From assembly GCA_963790415.1 (NCBI GenBank), contig CAWBOK010000001.1, positions 434,001-498,000 on the forward strand: a stretch of 64,000 nt of DNA, in the 5' to 3' direction. A model generated the notes under the pieces. It saw nothing but the letters and a program-made list of their open reading frames with translations. It made no database searches and was not told where the DNA came from. This DNA is from JAJZQZ01 sp963790415. Lineage in GTDB: Bacteria > Actinomycetota > Thermoleophilia > RBG-16-64-13. Below, in pieces: positions 25,466 through 35,784 of this stretch (position 1 is the first letter of the stretch; every line of letters begins with the position of its first letter). Position numbers and translations under genes: made by a program.

Positions 25466-27391
25466 TCAAGCCTGCGGCGGCTCGTCCTCCGGCGTGCCCT
25501 CCAGCAGGGCTGCCGGGGGGGCTGCCGGCGCGTTCATCCCGCCCGACCCGATGTGGAACGGCACGCTCAGCACGACCACCCAGGGCACGAGTAGGAGCGC
25601 ACCCTTGAGGCGGAACGCGTTCTGGTTGTGCAGGGCGGCTTCCCACCAGTGCTCCACCACGAACTCGGGGATGATGACCGTCACCACGTGCTCGGGGCCC
25701 GGGTTCAGCGAGCGGACGTACTCGACGGCGGGCCTCACCAATTCCCTGTACGGAGACTCGATCACCTTCAGGGGAACCTCGGTGCCCATGGTCGCCCACG
25801 AGTCCTCCAGCCGATGCAGGCGTTTGTCGTCTCCCTTGATCGTGACAGCGTGCACGTCGGTCGGGGCAAGGGCGCGGGCAAAAGAGAGAGAACGGGCCGT
25901 CAGCTCGTTCACCTGCGACACGAAGAGCACCACCGTGGTTCGCGGCTCAGACTGCGCCAACGCCCCCAAGCGCGCGAGCTGGGAGTCGTCGGCAGGTTCG
26001 AGCATGCCAACGACTTTGTCGTAGTGCCTGCGCACCGCGGTGCAGAAGAGCACGATGAGCGGGATAGCGATGACGACGATCCACGCGCCATGTGTGAACT
26101 TGGCCACCACGATGACCACCGCCACGATGGCGGTCATCGACGCGCCCAGACCGTTCAAGAACGCCCGCCGGCTCCACCCTGGGTCCCTCAGCGTCCGCCA
26201 GTGCATCACCATCCCGGTCTGGGACAGGGTGAACCCCGTGAAGACCCCCACGGCATAGAGCGGGATCATCCTGTGGACGCTGGCCTGAAAGATGACGATG
26301 ATCACGATCGCGGTGAGAGCCAGCCCCACGATGCCGTTCGAGAACGCCAACCGGTCACCGCGGTTCATGAACTGACGGGGCAGATGCCCGTTCTCGGCCA
26401 TGACCGCCGCGAGCCGTGGCAGCCCGTTGAAGCTGGTGTTCGAGGCCAGCACCAAGATGCCCATGGTGGCGATCTGCAGGGCGTAGTAGAGGAACGTGCC
26501 GTCGCCGTAGACCACGCGGGCGATCTGGCTCATAACGGTGTCATGGTCTTTCGGCAGCACGTCCAGTACATGAGCGAGACCGGTGATGCCGATGAACAGA
26601 AAACCCAGGATGGTGGCCATGATCACGAGGCTGGTTGCCGCGTTCCGGCTCTCGGGCTTCTTGAACGCGGGCACACCGTTCGAGATCGCCTCGGTGCCGG
26701 TCATGGCGGAGCAACCACCGGCGAACGCGCGCAAGAACAGGATAACGCCCATCGACTTGACGATAGGCATCGACTCGGGCGGAAGCGGTTGCAGATCGCC
26801 GGTCGCCCAGCGTATGGCGCCCACCACTATGAGCCCGCCGCACAGGACCACGAACGCATACGTGGGTATGGCGAATATGGAGCCCGACTCCCGCACGCCG
26901 CGCAGGTTGACCATGGCGACCAGGATCACCAACACAATCGCAATCGGGATGCGCCACGGCGCGATCCCAGGAAAGGCCGACGTGATGGCCGCGACGCCCG
27001 AAGCCACACTCACCGCGACCGTCATCACGTAGTCGACCAGCAACGAAGCCGCGGCGATCAGCCCAGGTAGCGTGCCCAAGTTCTCGCCGGCCACCACATA
27101 CGAGCCGCCTCCCGAGGGATATGCGTGCACCGTCTGCCGATAGGAGAGCACCACGATGGCCAGCAAGAACACGACCAGCGCCGCGACCCACAGCGAGTAC
27201 GCCGTGGCCGCGGCGCCCGCCAGCATCAGGACGATGAGGATCTCCTCCGTGGCATATGCGGTAGAGGAGATGGCGTCGGACGAAAACACAGCCACGGCGA
27301 CCCTCTTTGAGAGTCGCTCGTGCTGTTCCTCGGCTGTGGCCATCGGCCTGCCGATAATGGCCCGCTTCAATGAGAACAACGTCGATGTCAT
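25466..27391 (-). CDS. APC-superfamily potassium transporter, KimA-like
   Basis: A 641-residue protein with about 12 TMs followed by a cytoplasmic domain of some 180 residues. The TM core matches the KimA (YdaO) K+ importers: FSSDAISSTAYATEEILI, SYRQTVHAYPSGGGSY, MTGTEAISNGVPAFK, ASNTSFNGLPRLAA, MIPLYAVGVFTGFTLSQTG. The ATG at 27391 has GGAGG 9 nt upstream and starts the conserved SLKRAIIGRP segment. KimA proteins are K+/H+ symporters inhibited by c-di-AMP through their C-terminal domain. It sits upstream of the MtaA-like gene on the same strand (38 nt gap), so K+ uptake may be linked with use of betaine-type solutes. Confidence 0.85.
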   Translation of the reverse strand: MTSTLFSLKRAIIGRPMATAEEQHERLSKRVAVAVFSSDAISSTAYATEEILIVLMLAGAAATAYSLWVAALVVFLLAIVVLSYRQTVHAYPSGGGSYVVAGENLGTLPGLIAAASLLVDYVMTVAVSVASGVAAITSAFPGIAPWRIPIAIVLVILVAMVNLRGVRESGSIFAIPTYAFVVLCGGLIVVGAIRWATGDLQPLPPESMPIVKSMGVILFLRAFAGGCSAMTGTEAISNGVPAFKKPESRNAATSLVIMATILGFLFIGITGLAHVLDVLPKDHDTVMSQIARVVYGDGTFLYYALQIATMGILVLASNTSFNGLPRLAAVMAENGHLPRQFMNRGDRLAFSNGIVGLALTAIVIIVIFQASVHRMIPLYAVGVFTGFTLSQTGMVMHWRTLRDPGWSRRAFLNGLGASMTAIVAVVIVVAKFTHGAWIVVIAIPLIVLFCTAVRRHYDKVVGMLEPADDSQLARLGALAQSEPRTTVVLFVSQVNELTARSLSFARALAPTDVHAVTIKGDDKRLHRLEDSWATMGTEVPLKVIESPYRELVRPAVEYVRSLNPGPEHVVTVIIPEFVVEHWWEAALHNQNAFRLKGALLLVPWVVVLSVPFHIGSGGMNAPAAPPAALLEGTPEDEPPQA

Positions 27392-27431
27392 ATACGCGAG
27401 CCTCCGGACGGCCTGATTCGAACAAAGCGGC

Positions 27432-27462
27432 ATGATACTCCCCTGAGCATGGGGAGCGTCAA
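27432..27462 (-). promoter_or_regulatory. Candidate promoter with palindromic spacer, upstream of the kimA-like gene
   Basis: Minus-strand TTGACG (27462-27457) and TATCAT (27437-27432) are separated by 19 nt. The entire spacer is an inverted repeat, CTCCCC-N7-GGGGAG (27438-27456). Such a layout could be an operator. A terminator is less likely because no T-run follows. Confidence 0.4.
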
Positions 27463-27503
27463 GGTGGCGATGTCGTCATACGCCGGCGAGCGGGCCGACT
27501 CCT

Positions 27504-27959
27504 CTACTCCACCACCACCAGCTTGTCCCCCGTCGCCACCACCTGCCCGGCGACAACGTCGAGTTCCGCCACCACGCCGTCCACCGGCGAGCGCAGTTGG
27601 TTCTCCATCTTCATGGCTTCGAGCACCAACAGGGGGTCCCCCGCCTTGACGACGGACCCCGGCTCCACCAGCACCCGCACCACCCGCCCGGGCATGGGCG
27701 CCTGCACCACCTGCCGCCCCGTGAGTAGACGCCCACCCGCGCTGAAGGCGGCGCGCACCCGTCGGTTGCGTGCCGCCACCTCGTAGTGCTCCCCGCCGAT
27801 CAGAAGGGTGTAGACGTCTCGGTCACGCGAGAAGTGCACCTCGTAGCAGCTGCCGTCGACGATGAACGAGCACACCGATTCCTCCACGATGCGGGCGTCA
27901 ACCATCACGGAGCGGCCGTCGATGGTCACGGTGTAGAGGTCGTCACCCAAGGGCGCCAC
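27504..27959 (-). CDS. Biotin carboxyl carrier protein of an acyl-CoA carboxylase
   Basis: The 151 residues end in a biotinyl domain with the biotin-accepting lysine in VLEAMKMENQL, preceded by VVQAPMPGRVVRVLVEPG. It carries carboxybiotin between the carboxylase and carboxyltransferase encoded just upstream. The GTG at 27959 is the only start in frame. An ATG at 28008 (MPQYTLS, with GGGGGA before it, 9 nt after the accC stop) would join this frame through one extra base near 27985 and give the usual longer N-terminus, so the true gene probably spans 27504-28008. Confidence 0.85.
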   Translation of the reverse strand: MAPLGDDLYTVTIDGRSVMVDARIVEESVCSFIVDGSCYEVHFSRDRDVYTLLIGGEHYEVAARNRRVRAAFSAGGRLLTGRQVVQAPMPGRVVRVLVEPGSVVKAGDPLLVLEAMKMENQLRSPVDGVVAELDVVAGQVVATGDKLVVVE

Positions 27960-28016
27960 GTCGGCCGACTCGTTCGTCGGCGCCTCGACTCAGTGTGTAC
28001 TGTGGCATCGGTCCCC

Positions 28017-29537
28017 CTATCCCCAGCGCTCGACAGCCGCGTGCCTTCCCGCCCTTCGCCAGGCGACGGAGCCGCCCCCACTCTCGTCACCATCGACGCC
28101 TATGGTGCGCAAGGCCGCTGCTTCTTCCTCGATGCATGCCAACACGGCGGCGGCAATCAGGGCGCGGTCGGCGTCGGGACAGGCAGGCTCCCGGTCGGCC
28201 GTGAGAAAGCGATCGTCGATGAACGTGGTGTCGAACTCGCCCGCCAAGAAGTCGGGGTGACGCAGCACCCGCTGATGGAACGGGATGTTCGTCTTGATCC
28301 CCTCCACCACGTACTCGGAGAGTGCCCGACGCATGCGCCCTATGGCCTCGTCACGGTCCCGTCCCCAGGCCGACAACTTCGAGAGCAGGGGATCGTAGTA
28401 CAGCGGCACCTCGAAGCCCTCGTACACCCCGATATCGTCGCGAATGCCGGGACCCCCCGGCGCCCGCAAGACGGTGATGCGTCCCGGCGAAGGCATGAAG
28501 TCCCGGTCGGGGTCCTCGGCGTAGATGCGGCACTCGATCGCCGCGCCCGAGAGCCTCAGATCGTCCTGAGTGAACGGCAAGGGCTCACCCGCCGCCACCT
28601 GCAACTGCATCTTCACCAGATCGACCCCGGTGACGAGTTCGGTGACGGCGTGCTCCACCTGCAGACGGGTGTTCATCTCGAGGAAGTAGAAGCGCTCGTG
28701 CTCGTCGACCAAGAACTCGACCGTGCCCGCGCCCTCGTAGTGGACGCTCCGGGCCGCCCGCACGGCGGCGTCACCCATCGCCTCGCGCGTGGCGGCGCTG
28801 ATGAAGGGCGACGGAGCTTCTTCTATGACCTTCTGGTGGCGGCGCTGGATGGAACACTCCCGCTCGAACAGGTGCACGGTGTTGCCCTGATGGTCGGCCA
28901 GCACCTGGATCTCCACGTGGCGCGGCTTCGTGACGTACCGCTCGGCGTAGACAGTGTCGTCGCCGAAGGCCGACCGGGCGAGCGCCCGGGTGCCGGCCAG
29001 CGCCTCCGGCAGATCCTCCGGCCGCTCCACCACCTGCATGCCTTTTCCCCCACCTCCGGCCGAGGGCTTCAGCATCACGGGATAGCCGATCTCGGCCACG
29101 GCCGCCGCAGCCGCGTCACCCTCTGTGAGCGGCGCCGTGCCCGGCACTATGGGCACCCCGGCCGCGGCCATGGCGATGCGGGCGGCCACCTTGTCCCCCA
29201 TGGACTCCATCGCCTCCGGCGACGGACCGATGAAGGTGAGTCCGGCTTCAGCGCACATACGCGCGAAGCGGTAGTTCTCGGAGAGGAAGCCGTAGCCCGG
29301 GTGGATGGCCTCCGCGCCGGACTTCTTCGCCACTTCGATGATCTTCTCGGCTACCAGGTAGCTCTCCACCGAGGGGGCGGGGCCGATACTGTAGGCTTCG
29401 TCGGCGTAGCGCACGTGCAGGGCGGTCCGATCGGCGTCGGAATACACCACCACCACGGGGATGTCGAGTTCCCGACAGGCGCGGATGATCCTGACCGTGA
29501 TCTCCCCCCGGTTGGCCACTAGGACCTTCTTGAACAT
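28017..29537 (-). CDS. accC: Biotin carboxylase subunit of acyl-CoA carboxylase
   Basis: ATP-dependent carboxylation of biotin. The 506-residue protein has the biotin carboxylase N-domain (KKVLVANRGEITVRIIRAC, IHPGYGFLSEN), ATP-grasp loop PSAGGGGKGMQVV, catalytic EMNTRLQVEH and C-domain (PLLSKLSAWG). It exceeds the E. coli subunit by about 55 residues at the C-terminus, as in propionyl- or acetyl-CoA carboxylase alpha subunits that carry the carrier separately. It lies 8 nt after the carboxyltransferase gene. Confidence 0.93.
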   Translation of the reverse strand: MFKKVLVANRGEITVRIIRACRELDIPVVVVYSDADRTALHVRYADEAYSIGPAPSVESYLVAEKIIEVAKKSGAEAIHPGYGFLSENYRFARMCAEAGLTFIGPSPEAMESMGDKVAARIAMAAAGVPIVPGTAPLTEGDAAAAAVAEIGYPVMLKPSAGGGGKGMQVVERPEDLPEALAGTRALARSAFGDDTVYAERYVTKPRHVEIQVLADHQGNTVHLFERECSIQRRHQKVIEEAPSPFISAATREAMGDAAVRAARSVHYEGAGTVEFLVDEHERFYFLEMNTRLQVEHAVTELVTGVDLVKMQLQVAAGEPLPFTQDDLRLSGAAIECRIYAEDPDRDFMPSPGRITVLRAPGGPGIRDDIGVYEGFEVPLYYDPLLSKLSAWGRDRDEAIGRMRRALSEYVVEGIKTNIPFHQRVLRHPDFLAGEFDTTFIDDRFLTADREPACPDADRALIAAAVLACIEEEAAALRTIGVDGDESGGGSVAWRRAGRHAAVERWG

Positions 29538-29545
29538 GCGCGCTC

Positions 29546-31099
<1,554 letters not shown>

Positions 31100-31175
31100 G
31101 CCTTCTCTCCCCTGTTCCACGACGCTTCGCCGGCCGGGAGGCGGTCTGAACCCGAGACCTGCCGCGCAGGCGACT

Positions 31176-31204
31176 ACCATCCCACCCAGGGGGCTCGTAG
31201 TCAA
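31176..31204 (-). promoter_or_regulatory. Candidate promoter of the acyl-CoA carboxylase operon
   Basis: Minus-strand TTGACT (31204-31199), 17-nt spacer, GATGGT (31181-31176) with TG just upstream of the -10. It lies about 75 nt from the carboxyltransferase start, in the 187-nt divergent gap with nhaA. Confidence 0.45.
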
Positions 31205-31286
31205 CGGGCCGCCGCCGAAACAAACCGCCGCGGTGAGAGCGGCACGATGGCTTCATCCAACAGGGGAGACATGCTAGGTTGGCCGA

Positions 31287-32480
31287 ATGAGCACCGTTCG
31301 AAGAGAGCTTTCCAAGACATTCAGGCGATTCTACGCGTCAGAGACCTCGAGCAGCGTTCTTCTCATAGTCTGCACGGTCGTCTCGCTTTCGATTGCCAAT
31401 TCCGCCTCTGGCACCGACTACCTGCGGTTCTGGCACACGCATATTGGCGAACTCAGCATCGACCATTGGATAAGCGAAGCGCTGATGGCAGTCTTCTTTC
31501 TGCTCATAGGGTTGGAACTCGAACGCGAACTGTACAACGGAGAACTGTCCGACTTCAGGAACGCGCTTCTTCCGATCTTCGCGGCGATCGGCGGGATCTG
31601 CGTGCCGGCGCTGATCTACTTCGCCTTGAATTCGGGCACGCCGACGCAGGCCGGGATCGGGATTCCGATGGCGACCGACATCGCCTTCTCCTTGGGCGTT
31701 CTCGCCCTCCTGGGGAGCCGGATTCCGGCTTCTCTCAAGGTCTTTCTCACCGCGCTCGCCGTGATGGACGACCTGGGCGCGATCGTCATCATCGCCGTCT
31801 TCTACACCGCAGAGTTTTCCATCGTCTACCTGGTCGGGGCGATCGCGGTCTTCGGCGCGCTCCTCGTGCTGAATCGCCTCTTCCACGTGATGTCGCTCGT
31901 TCCCTATCTGGTCGGCGGCGTGGTGATGTGGTTCCTGATGCGGGAATCCGGCGTCCACGCCACCATCGCCGGGGTCTTGCTTGCGTTTGCGATCCCGTTC
32001 TCCGCCAAGCAAGACGATGAGGCATCGCCGTCGCACCGGCTCGAGCACTTCTTGCAGAAGCCGGTCGCCTTCATAGTCCTTCCGCTCTTTGCACTTGCCA
32101 ACACAGGCATCGTCATGGGCTCCGATTGGGCACACAATCTGACGAGTGCCAGCAGTCTGGGCATCATCGGCGGTCTGGTGGTAGGCAAGCCGTTGGGAAT
32201 CGCGGTCACCTGCTTCGTGGTCGTCAGCATCGGCATATGTCGGCTTCCGCACGACCTGGGTTGGCGACACGTGTTCGGAGCCGGGCTCTTGGGAGGCATC
32301 GGCTTCACGATGTCGACCTTCATCACGAATCTCGCGTTTGCCGGAGATGCGAAACTGATGAACGACTCCAAGGCGGCGATCCTGCTGGCTTCGTTGACGG
32401 CGGGGGCACTAGGCTTTCTGTGGCTCAGGTTCTTCGGCCGGCCCACCACGCCTCTTCCCGTCGTGAGTTCGAGTCGATGA
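31287..32480 (+). CDS. nhaA: Na+/H+ antiporter NhaA
   Basis: A 397-residue, roughly 12-TM electrogenic antiporter that exports Na+ in exchange for H+. Family marks are FFLLIGLELERELYNGEL, the unwound-helix motif ATDIAFSLGVLALLG and the ion-binding Asp pair in LAVMDDLGAIVIIA; the C-terminal GIGFTMSTFI is also present. The ATG at 31287 is chosen from the usual NhaA length. The first 150 codons look less GC-rich than neighbouring genes, which may hint at transfer. The stop overlaps the start of the next permease by 4 nt, giving a two-gene ion-transport operon. Confidence 0.94.
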   Translation: MSTVRRELSKTFRRFYASETSSSVLLIVCTVVSLSIANSASGTDYLRFWHTHIGELSIDHWISEALMAVFFLLIGLELERELYNGELSDFRNALLPIFAAIGGICVPALIYFALNSGTPTQAGIGIPMATDIAFSLGVLALLGSRIPASLKVFLTALAVMDDLGAIVIIAVFYTAEFSIVYLVGAIAVFGALLVLNRLFHVMSLVPYLVGGVVMWFLMRESGVHATIAGVLLAFAIPFSAKQDDEASPSHRLEHFLQKPVAFIVLPLFALANTGIVMGSDWAHNLTSASSLGIIGGLVVGKPLGIAVTCFVVVSIGICRLPHDLGWRHVFGAGLLGGIGFTMSTFITNLAFAGDAKLMNDSKAAILLASLTAGALGFLWLRFFGRPTTPLPVVSSSR

Positions 32481-33838
32481 ACCCGTCCGCCGAGGCAGCC
32501 GGGGTCACGATGGACGCTGCCTTCTGGGTGGCCACCGTCATCTTCCTGGTCTCCTACGCCTTCATCATCTCGGAGAAGATCCACAAGACCATCGTGGCCC
32601 TTATGGGCGCCTCGTTGCTCCTGATCTTCAAGATCTTGGACCAGGGCGAGGCGTTCCACCTGGAGACGCTCGGAGTCGACTGGAACGTCATCTTCCTGCT
32701 GGTCGGCATGATGCTCATCGTCATCCTCATGCGGCCTACAGGAGTGTTCGAGTACATCGCCATCAAGAGCGCCCGGGTAGGCAAAGGGGAGCCCTTCCGC
32801 ATCATGGCGATCTTCGCCGTGGTCACCGCGCTGTTGAGTGCGTTCTTGGATAATGTGACCACCGTGCTTCTCATCGCCCCCGTCACCCTCTTCATCGCCG
32901 ACGCCTTGGAGGTCGACCCGGTCCCGTTCCTGATCAGCGTGACCCTGGCTTCGAACATCGGGGGCACGGCCACCTTGATAGGCGACCCGCCCAACATCTT
33001 GATCGGGTCGCGTGCGGGGATCGATTTCATGCAGTTCATCACCAACCTGGGCCCCATCGTCGTCATCCTGATGTTCGTCCTGATCGGCATGCTGAAGCTC
33101 TTCTTCGGGCGCAGCCTCTCCGTCCGCCCAGAGCTCAAAGAGCGCGTGCTCCGGATGGACGAACGCGAAGCCATCAAAGACCCGGTGATGCTCAAGAAGT
33201 CATTGGCGGTGCTGGGCGTCGTGATCGTGGGATTCACCCTGCACGGGGCGTTGCACTACCAGCCGGCCACGGTGGCCATGTTCGGCGCTTCGCTCCTCCT
33301 GCTGATCTCCGGCACCAAGGAACCCCACCGCGTCCTGGCCGAGGTGGAGTGGCCCACCATCTTCTTCTTCATCGGGCTCTTCATCCTCGTTGGGGGGATC
33401 GTCAAGGTCGGTCTGATCTCGTGGCTCTCCACCAAGCTGCTCGCCGCCACCGGTGGGAACCTCCTCGCGACCAGCATGGTGGTGGGATGGTTCTCGGCCT
33501 TCGCCTCGGCGTTCGTGGACAACATCCCATACACCGCGACCATGATCCCCTTGATCATCGACATGGCCCACCAGCTGTGGCCCGACTTGAGCGGTGCCGC
33601 ACTGCTCACGAACCCCGACCTCATGCCCATCTGGTGGTCGTTGGCCCTCGGTGCCTGCCTCGGGGGAAACGGCACGGCCATCGGTGCCTCCGCCAACGTC
33701 ATCGTCGTGGGGATGTCGGAGCGGGCGGGCAAGCCCATCACCTTCTTGCGCTTCATGCTCTACGGCATGCCCATCATGATCGTGACCGTGGCGGTAGCCA
33801 TGCTGTATGTGTGGTTGCGGTACTACGTGCTGGGGTGA
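32477..33838 (+). CDS. ArsB/NhaD-type ion permease, copy 1
   Basis: A 453-residue membrane protein of the ion-transporter superfamily containing ArsB, NhaD and the P-protein. About 11 TMs are visible. Family motifs include DNVTTVLLIAPVTLF, GGTATLIGDPPNILIGS and the repeat-symmetric FVDNIPYTATMIPLII with GGNGTAIGASANVIVVG. The cation (Na+) or anion it moves cannot be set from sequence; coupling to nhaA suggests Na+/H+ exchange. The ATG at 32477 overlaps the nhaA stop by 4 nt. A very similar copy lies inverted at 39266-40636. Confidence 0.9.
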   Translation: MNPSAEAAGVTMDAAFWVATVIFLVSYAFIISEKIHKTIVALMGASLLLIFKILDQGEAFHLETLGVDWNVIFLLVGMMLIVILMRPTGVFEYIAIKSARVGKGEPFRIMAIFAVVTALLSAFLDNVTTVLLIAPVTLFIADALEVDPVPFLISVTLASNIGGTATLIGDPPNILIGSRAGIDFMQFITNLGPIVVILMFVLIGMLKLFFGRSLSVRPELKERVLRMDEREAIKDPVMLKKSLAVLGVVIVGFTLHGALHYQPATVAMFGASLLLLISGTKEPHRVLAEVEWPTIFFFIGLFILVGGIVKVGLISWLSTKLLAATGGNLLATSMVVGWFSAFASAFVDNIPYTATMIPLIIDMAHQLWPDLSGAALLTNPDLMPIWWSLALGACLGGNGTAIGASANVIVVGMSERAGKPITFLRFMLYGMPIMIVTVAVAMLYVWLRYYVLG

Positions 33839-33939
33839 CCGGCGGGGGTCGGACTGCTTGTTCCGAGTCCATCCCAGCGGGCGCTACGGGGAGTCTCTGT
33901 CAAGCCCGCCTCTCAGACCTCTCCTTGGGAGATCACCCT

Positions 33940-34782
33940 TCATAGCGCTCGAACGTGCACTGGCGCTGTCTCGCTCGCGAAGTCGTCGGTAGCCTCTCCG
34001 ACCGCGGTCGGCCGGTCGTCGCGCGCTTCGGGCATCTGCCTCCGCGCCGCCCCCGCAGTCATGACGATCAGCATCTGCCCCACGCCGTAGGTGAACCAGA
34101 TGACGTCACCGATGAAACGGAACTCAGCGTCGTTGAAGAGTTCCGCCGCCAGGATGAGGTCGCTGACAAGGAACAGCGCGCCACCGATGGCGAAGAGCAC
34201 GTACGCCCGGTCCTGGACCGCAAGGCTGGTTGCCATCCCGGCAGTGCTCGCCAGAAGCAGGGCATACGGCAGCGCTGCCCAATGCAGCATAGTGGTTTCC
34301 TGGCCTCGGAACACGACGAAGTACCACCCGACGAGGCCGATCGCCCACCAGACCACCAGTGAGACCCACCGGATCGTGCGGTCGTCCAGCCCGGATCGTC
34401 TGCTCCACCCCACGGCCCCCACGATGTAGCAGACGTGCCCGAGACCGAACGCGGCGATGCCGGCAAGCACGTTCTCGCCTCCCGGCAGAAGCCCGGCCAA
34501 CACTAGGTCACCCACGAGGCCGCACGTCATGCCGGCCGCCAGCAACAGGGCGAAACGGCCCGTGGGTCCGCGGCGGCTGAAGACGAACCAGCTCCAGGCA
34601 AGCGCCACAAGCACTACAGAGGAGCCCATGCGGGTCCACGCAGGCATACGCTGGCCGACGTCGGCTCCCGTTCCCAGCAGGAAGCCGCCGAATAGCAGCA
34701 CCGCCCACGCGATCCACAGGCCGGTCAGCCAGCGCCGCTGCGATGAGTCTTCGAGATAGTCGAGCACGACGTTACTCGTCAA
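33940..34782 (-). CDS. YhhN-family membrane protein (lysoplasmalogenase-like)
   Basis: A 280-residue protein with about eight hydrophobic helices, matching the YhhN/TMEM86 family in CGLVGDLVLAGLLPGG and GALFLVSDLILAAELF, where the conserved Asp residues sit in TMs. Mammalian TMEM86B is a lysoplasmalogenase; bacterial members are mostly untested. The start is TTG at 34782, which overlaps the stop of the PIN-domain remnant (TTGA). The 101 bp to the upstream permease shows nothing recognisable. Confidence 0.75.
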   Translation of the reverse strand: MTSNVVLDYLEDSSQRRWLTGLWIAWAVLLFGGFLLGTGADVGQRMPAWTRMGSSVVLVALAWSWFVFSRRGPTGRFALLLAAGMTCGLVGDLVLAGLLPGGENVLAGIAAFGLGHVCYIVGAVGWSRRSGLDDRTIRWVSLVVWWAIGLVGWYFVVFRGQETTMLHWAALPYALLLASTAGMATSLAVQDRAYVLFAIGGALFLVSDLILAAELFNDAEFRFIGDVIWFTYGVGQMLIVMTAGAARRQMPEARDDRPTAVGEATDDFASETAPVHVRAL

Positions 34783-34925
34783 CCGTCACTGATCACGAGC
34801 GGCACCCCGGTGAGACCCAGATGGAAGTCTGTCGACCAACAGTTGCTCACCCTGTGCTCACGCATCAAGTGCAGACCGACGGCATCCACCAGCGCGGGGG
34901 GTCCGCCGATACGGCGACGTATGAT
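34779..34925 (-). pseudogene. PIN-domain toxin remnant (VapC-like C-terminus)
   Basis: Immediately after the antitoxin stop, and in the same frame, the sequence reads ALVDAVGLHLMREHRVSN, then CWSTDFHLGLTGVPLVISDG and stop. This matches the C-terminal acidic site of PIN RNases, with an Asp beginning DAVGLHLMREHR and another in STDFH. The N-terminal two thirds are missing and there is no start codon, so it is a decayed toxin next to an apparently intact antitoxin. Confidence 0.6.
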
Positions 34926-35150
34926 TCAATCCTCTCGGCCCTGGACCACGTCGTCGATCTTCTTGCTGGACCCAGGGTCGCCCGTCTCGACCATTCCCGC
35001 GTAGCGCATCCAAGGCGCGCTCTCGTCGACGGGGAGGGCCGTTCGCAACGCGCGCCGGAAGAACTCGGCCAGTGAGACGCGCAGACGTGCCGCCTCCGGC
35101 TTCGCGGCTGCGTACTCGTCCGGCGGAAGGCTGATCTCGGTCCGAATCAT
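34926..35150 (-). CDS. VapB/CopG-like antitoxin
   Basis: A 74-residue ribbon-helix-helix-type protein: MIRTEISLPPDEYAAAKPEA supplies the DNA-contacting strand and VSLAEFFRRALRTAL the second helix. The C-terminal tail (APWMRYAGMVETGD) resembles the toxin-binding end of VapB antitoxins. The ATG at 35150 is chosen because it gives the strand at the usual place; no good ribosome-binding site is seen. Its toxin is only a remnant just downstream, so it may be an orphan regulator. Confidence 0.7.
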   Translation of the reverse strand: MIRTEISLPPDEYAAAKPEAARLRVSLAEFFRRALRTALPVDESAPWMRYAGMVETGDPGSSKKIDDVVQGRED

Positions 35151-35234
35151 GTTCAACAGCCTACATAGCGGCGCAATCATGCGCAACTTGTATTCGATAC
35201 GAGTCCCGGCGGATCAGCCGTGCCGTCCCAACCT

Positions 35235-35465
35235 TCAGCCGGCTTTGCGCTCAAGTCGCTCAGCAATCCAGACCTTGATGATCGACTGCCTCGTAACACC
35301 GAGACGGCCGGCCTCGCGATCGAGGGACTCGACCATCCAAAGGGGGAAGTCCACGTTGACCCGACGCTGCTCTTTCAGGGGTCTGCTCGCACTCGACATG
35401 TCGAGGTCGTCCATGATGTCCTCGACACCTTCGTCGAACTTACGGTCGAACTCACTCGCCTTCAT
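35235..35465 (-). CDS. brnA: BrnA-type antitoxin
   Basis: A 76-residue CopG-like antitoxin. An acidic N-terminus (FDEGVEDIMDDLDMSS) precedes an RHH domain (RRVNVDFPLWMVESLDREAG, VTRQSIIKVWIAERL). BrnA binds BrnT and represses the operon. It overlaps the end of brnT by 14 nt, the usual toxin-first order of this system. Confidence 0.85.
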   Translation of the reverse strand: MKASEFDRKFDEGVEDIMDDLDMSSASRPLKEQRRVNVDFPLWMVESLDREAGRLGVTRQSIIKVWIAERLERKAG

Positions 35466-35727
35466 ACGCCTGCACCTCCTGAGGACGCGATCTGCGGACT
35501 GAGATGAGCCGAATAGTCTCTCTCCGATACGTAACGACCGCAGACCAGTGCTTGCCGGCGATCATTCCTATGACGACGTATCTTTGCTCTTCGCCGGCCC
35601 GAGCCGCGATTCGCAGCAAGTTCCCGTCCAGCCAAAGAGCCTGGGCCTCGACGAAATCAATGCTGTGCTTCGCCTTGTTCGCCTGACTCTTCTGCTCGTC
35701 GAACTCGAACAGAAACTCCATCGCCAT
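35452..35727 (-). CDS. brnT: BrnT-type ribonuclease toxin
   Basis: A 91-residue DUF497/BrnT protein: EFDEQKSQANKAKHSIDFVEA, then RYVVIGMIAGKHWSAVVTYR and the C-terminal RLISVRRSRPQE motif with basic residues used by the RelE-like RNase fold. Toxic activity is known for the family and neutralised by BrnA. CAGGAG lies 6 nt before the ATG. It is more AT-rich than neighbouring genes and sits among other toxin-antitoxin remnants, as expected of a mobile module. Confidence 0.88.
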   Translation of the reverse strand: MAMEFLFEFDEQKSQANKAKHSIDFVEAQALWLDGNLLRIAARAGEEQRYVVIGMIAGKHWSAVVTYRRETIRLISVRRSRPQEVQAYEGE

Positions 35728-35743
35728 TATCGACTCCTGTTAC

Positions 35744-35760
35744 GGTATATAATATATACC
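35744..35760. promoter_or_regulatory. Palindromic operator upstream of brnT-brnA
   Basis: GGTATATAATATATACC is a perfect 8-bp-arm palindrome around one central base, 16 nt upstream of the brnT start. It also contains -10-like TATAAT/TATATT hexamers. Autorepression by the BrnT-BrnA complex at such a site is known for the family; here it is inferred. Confidence 0.65.
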
Positions 35761-35784
35761 CTTTCGGCGCCTCAGGCAAGAGCC

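Noticed and set aside
33839..33939. tRNA or small RNA in the gap after permease copy 1
   Set aside because: No cloverleaf, T-loop (GTTCRANNC) or stable stem with a T-run could be found.
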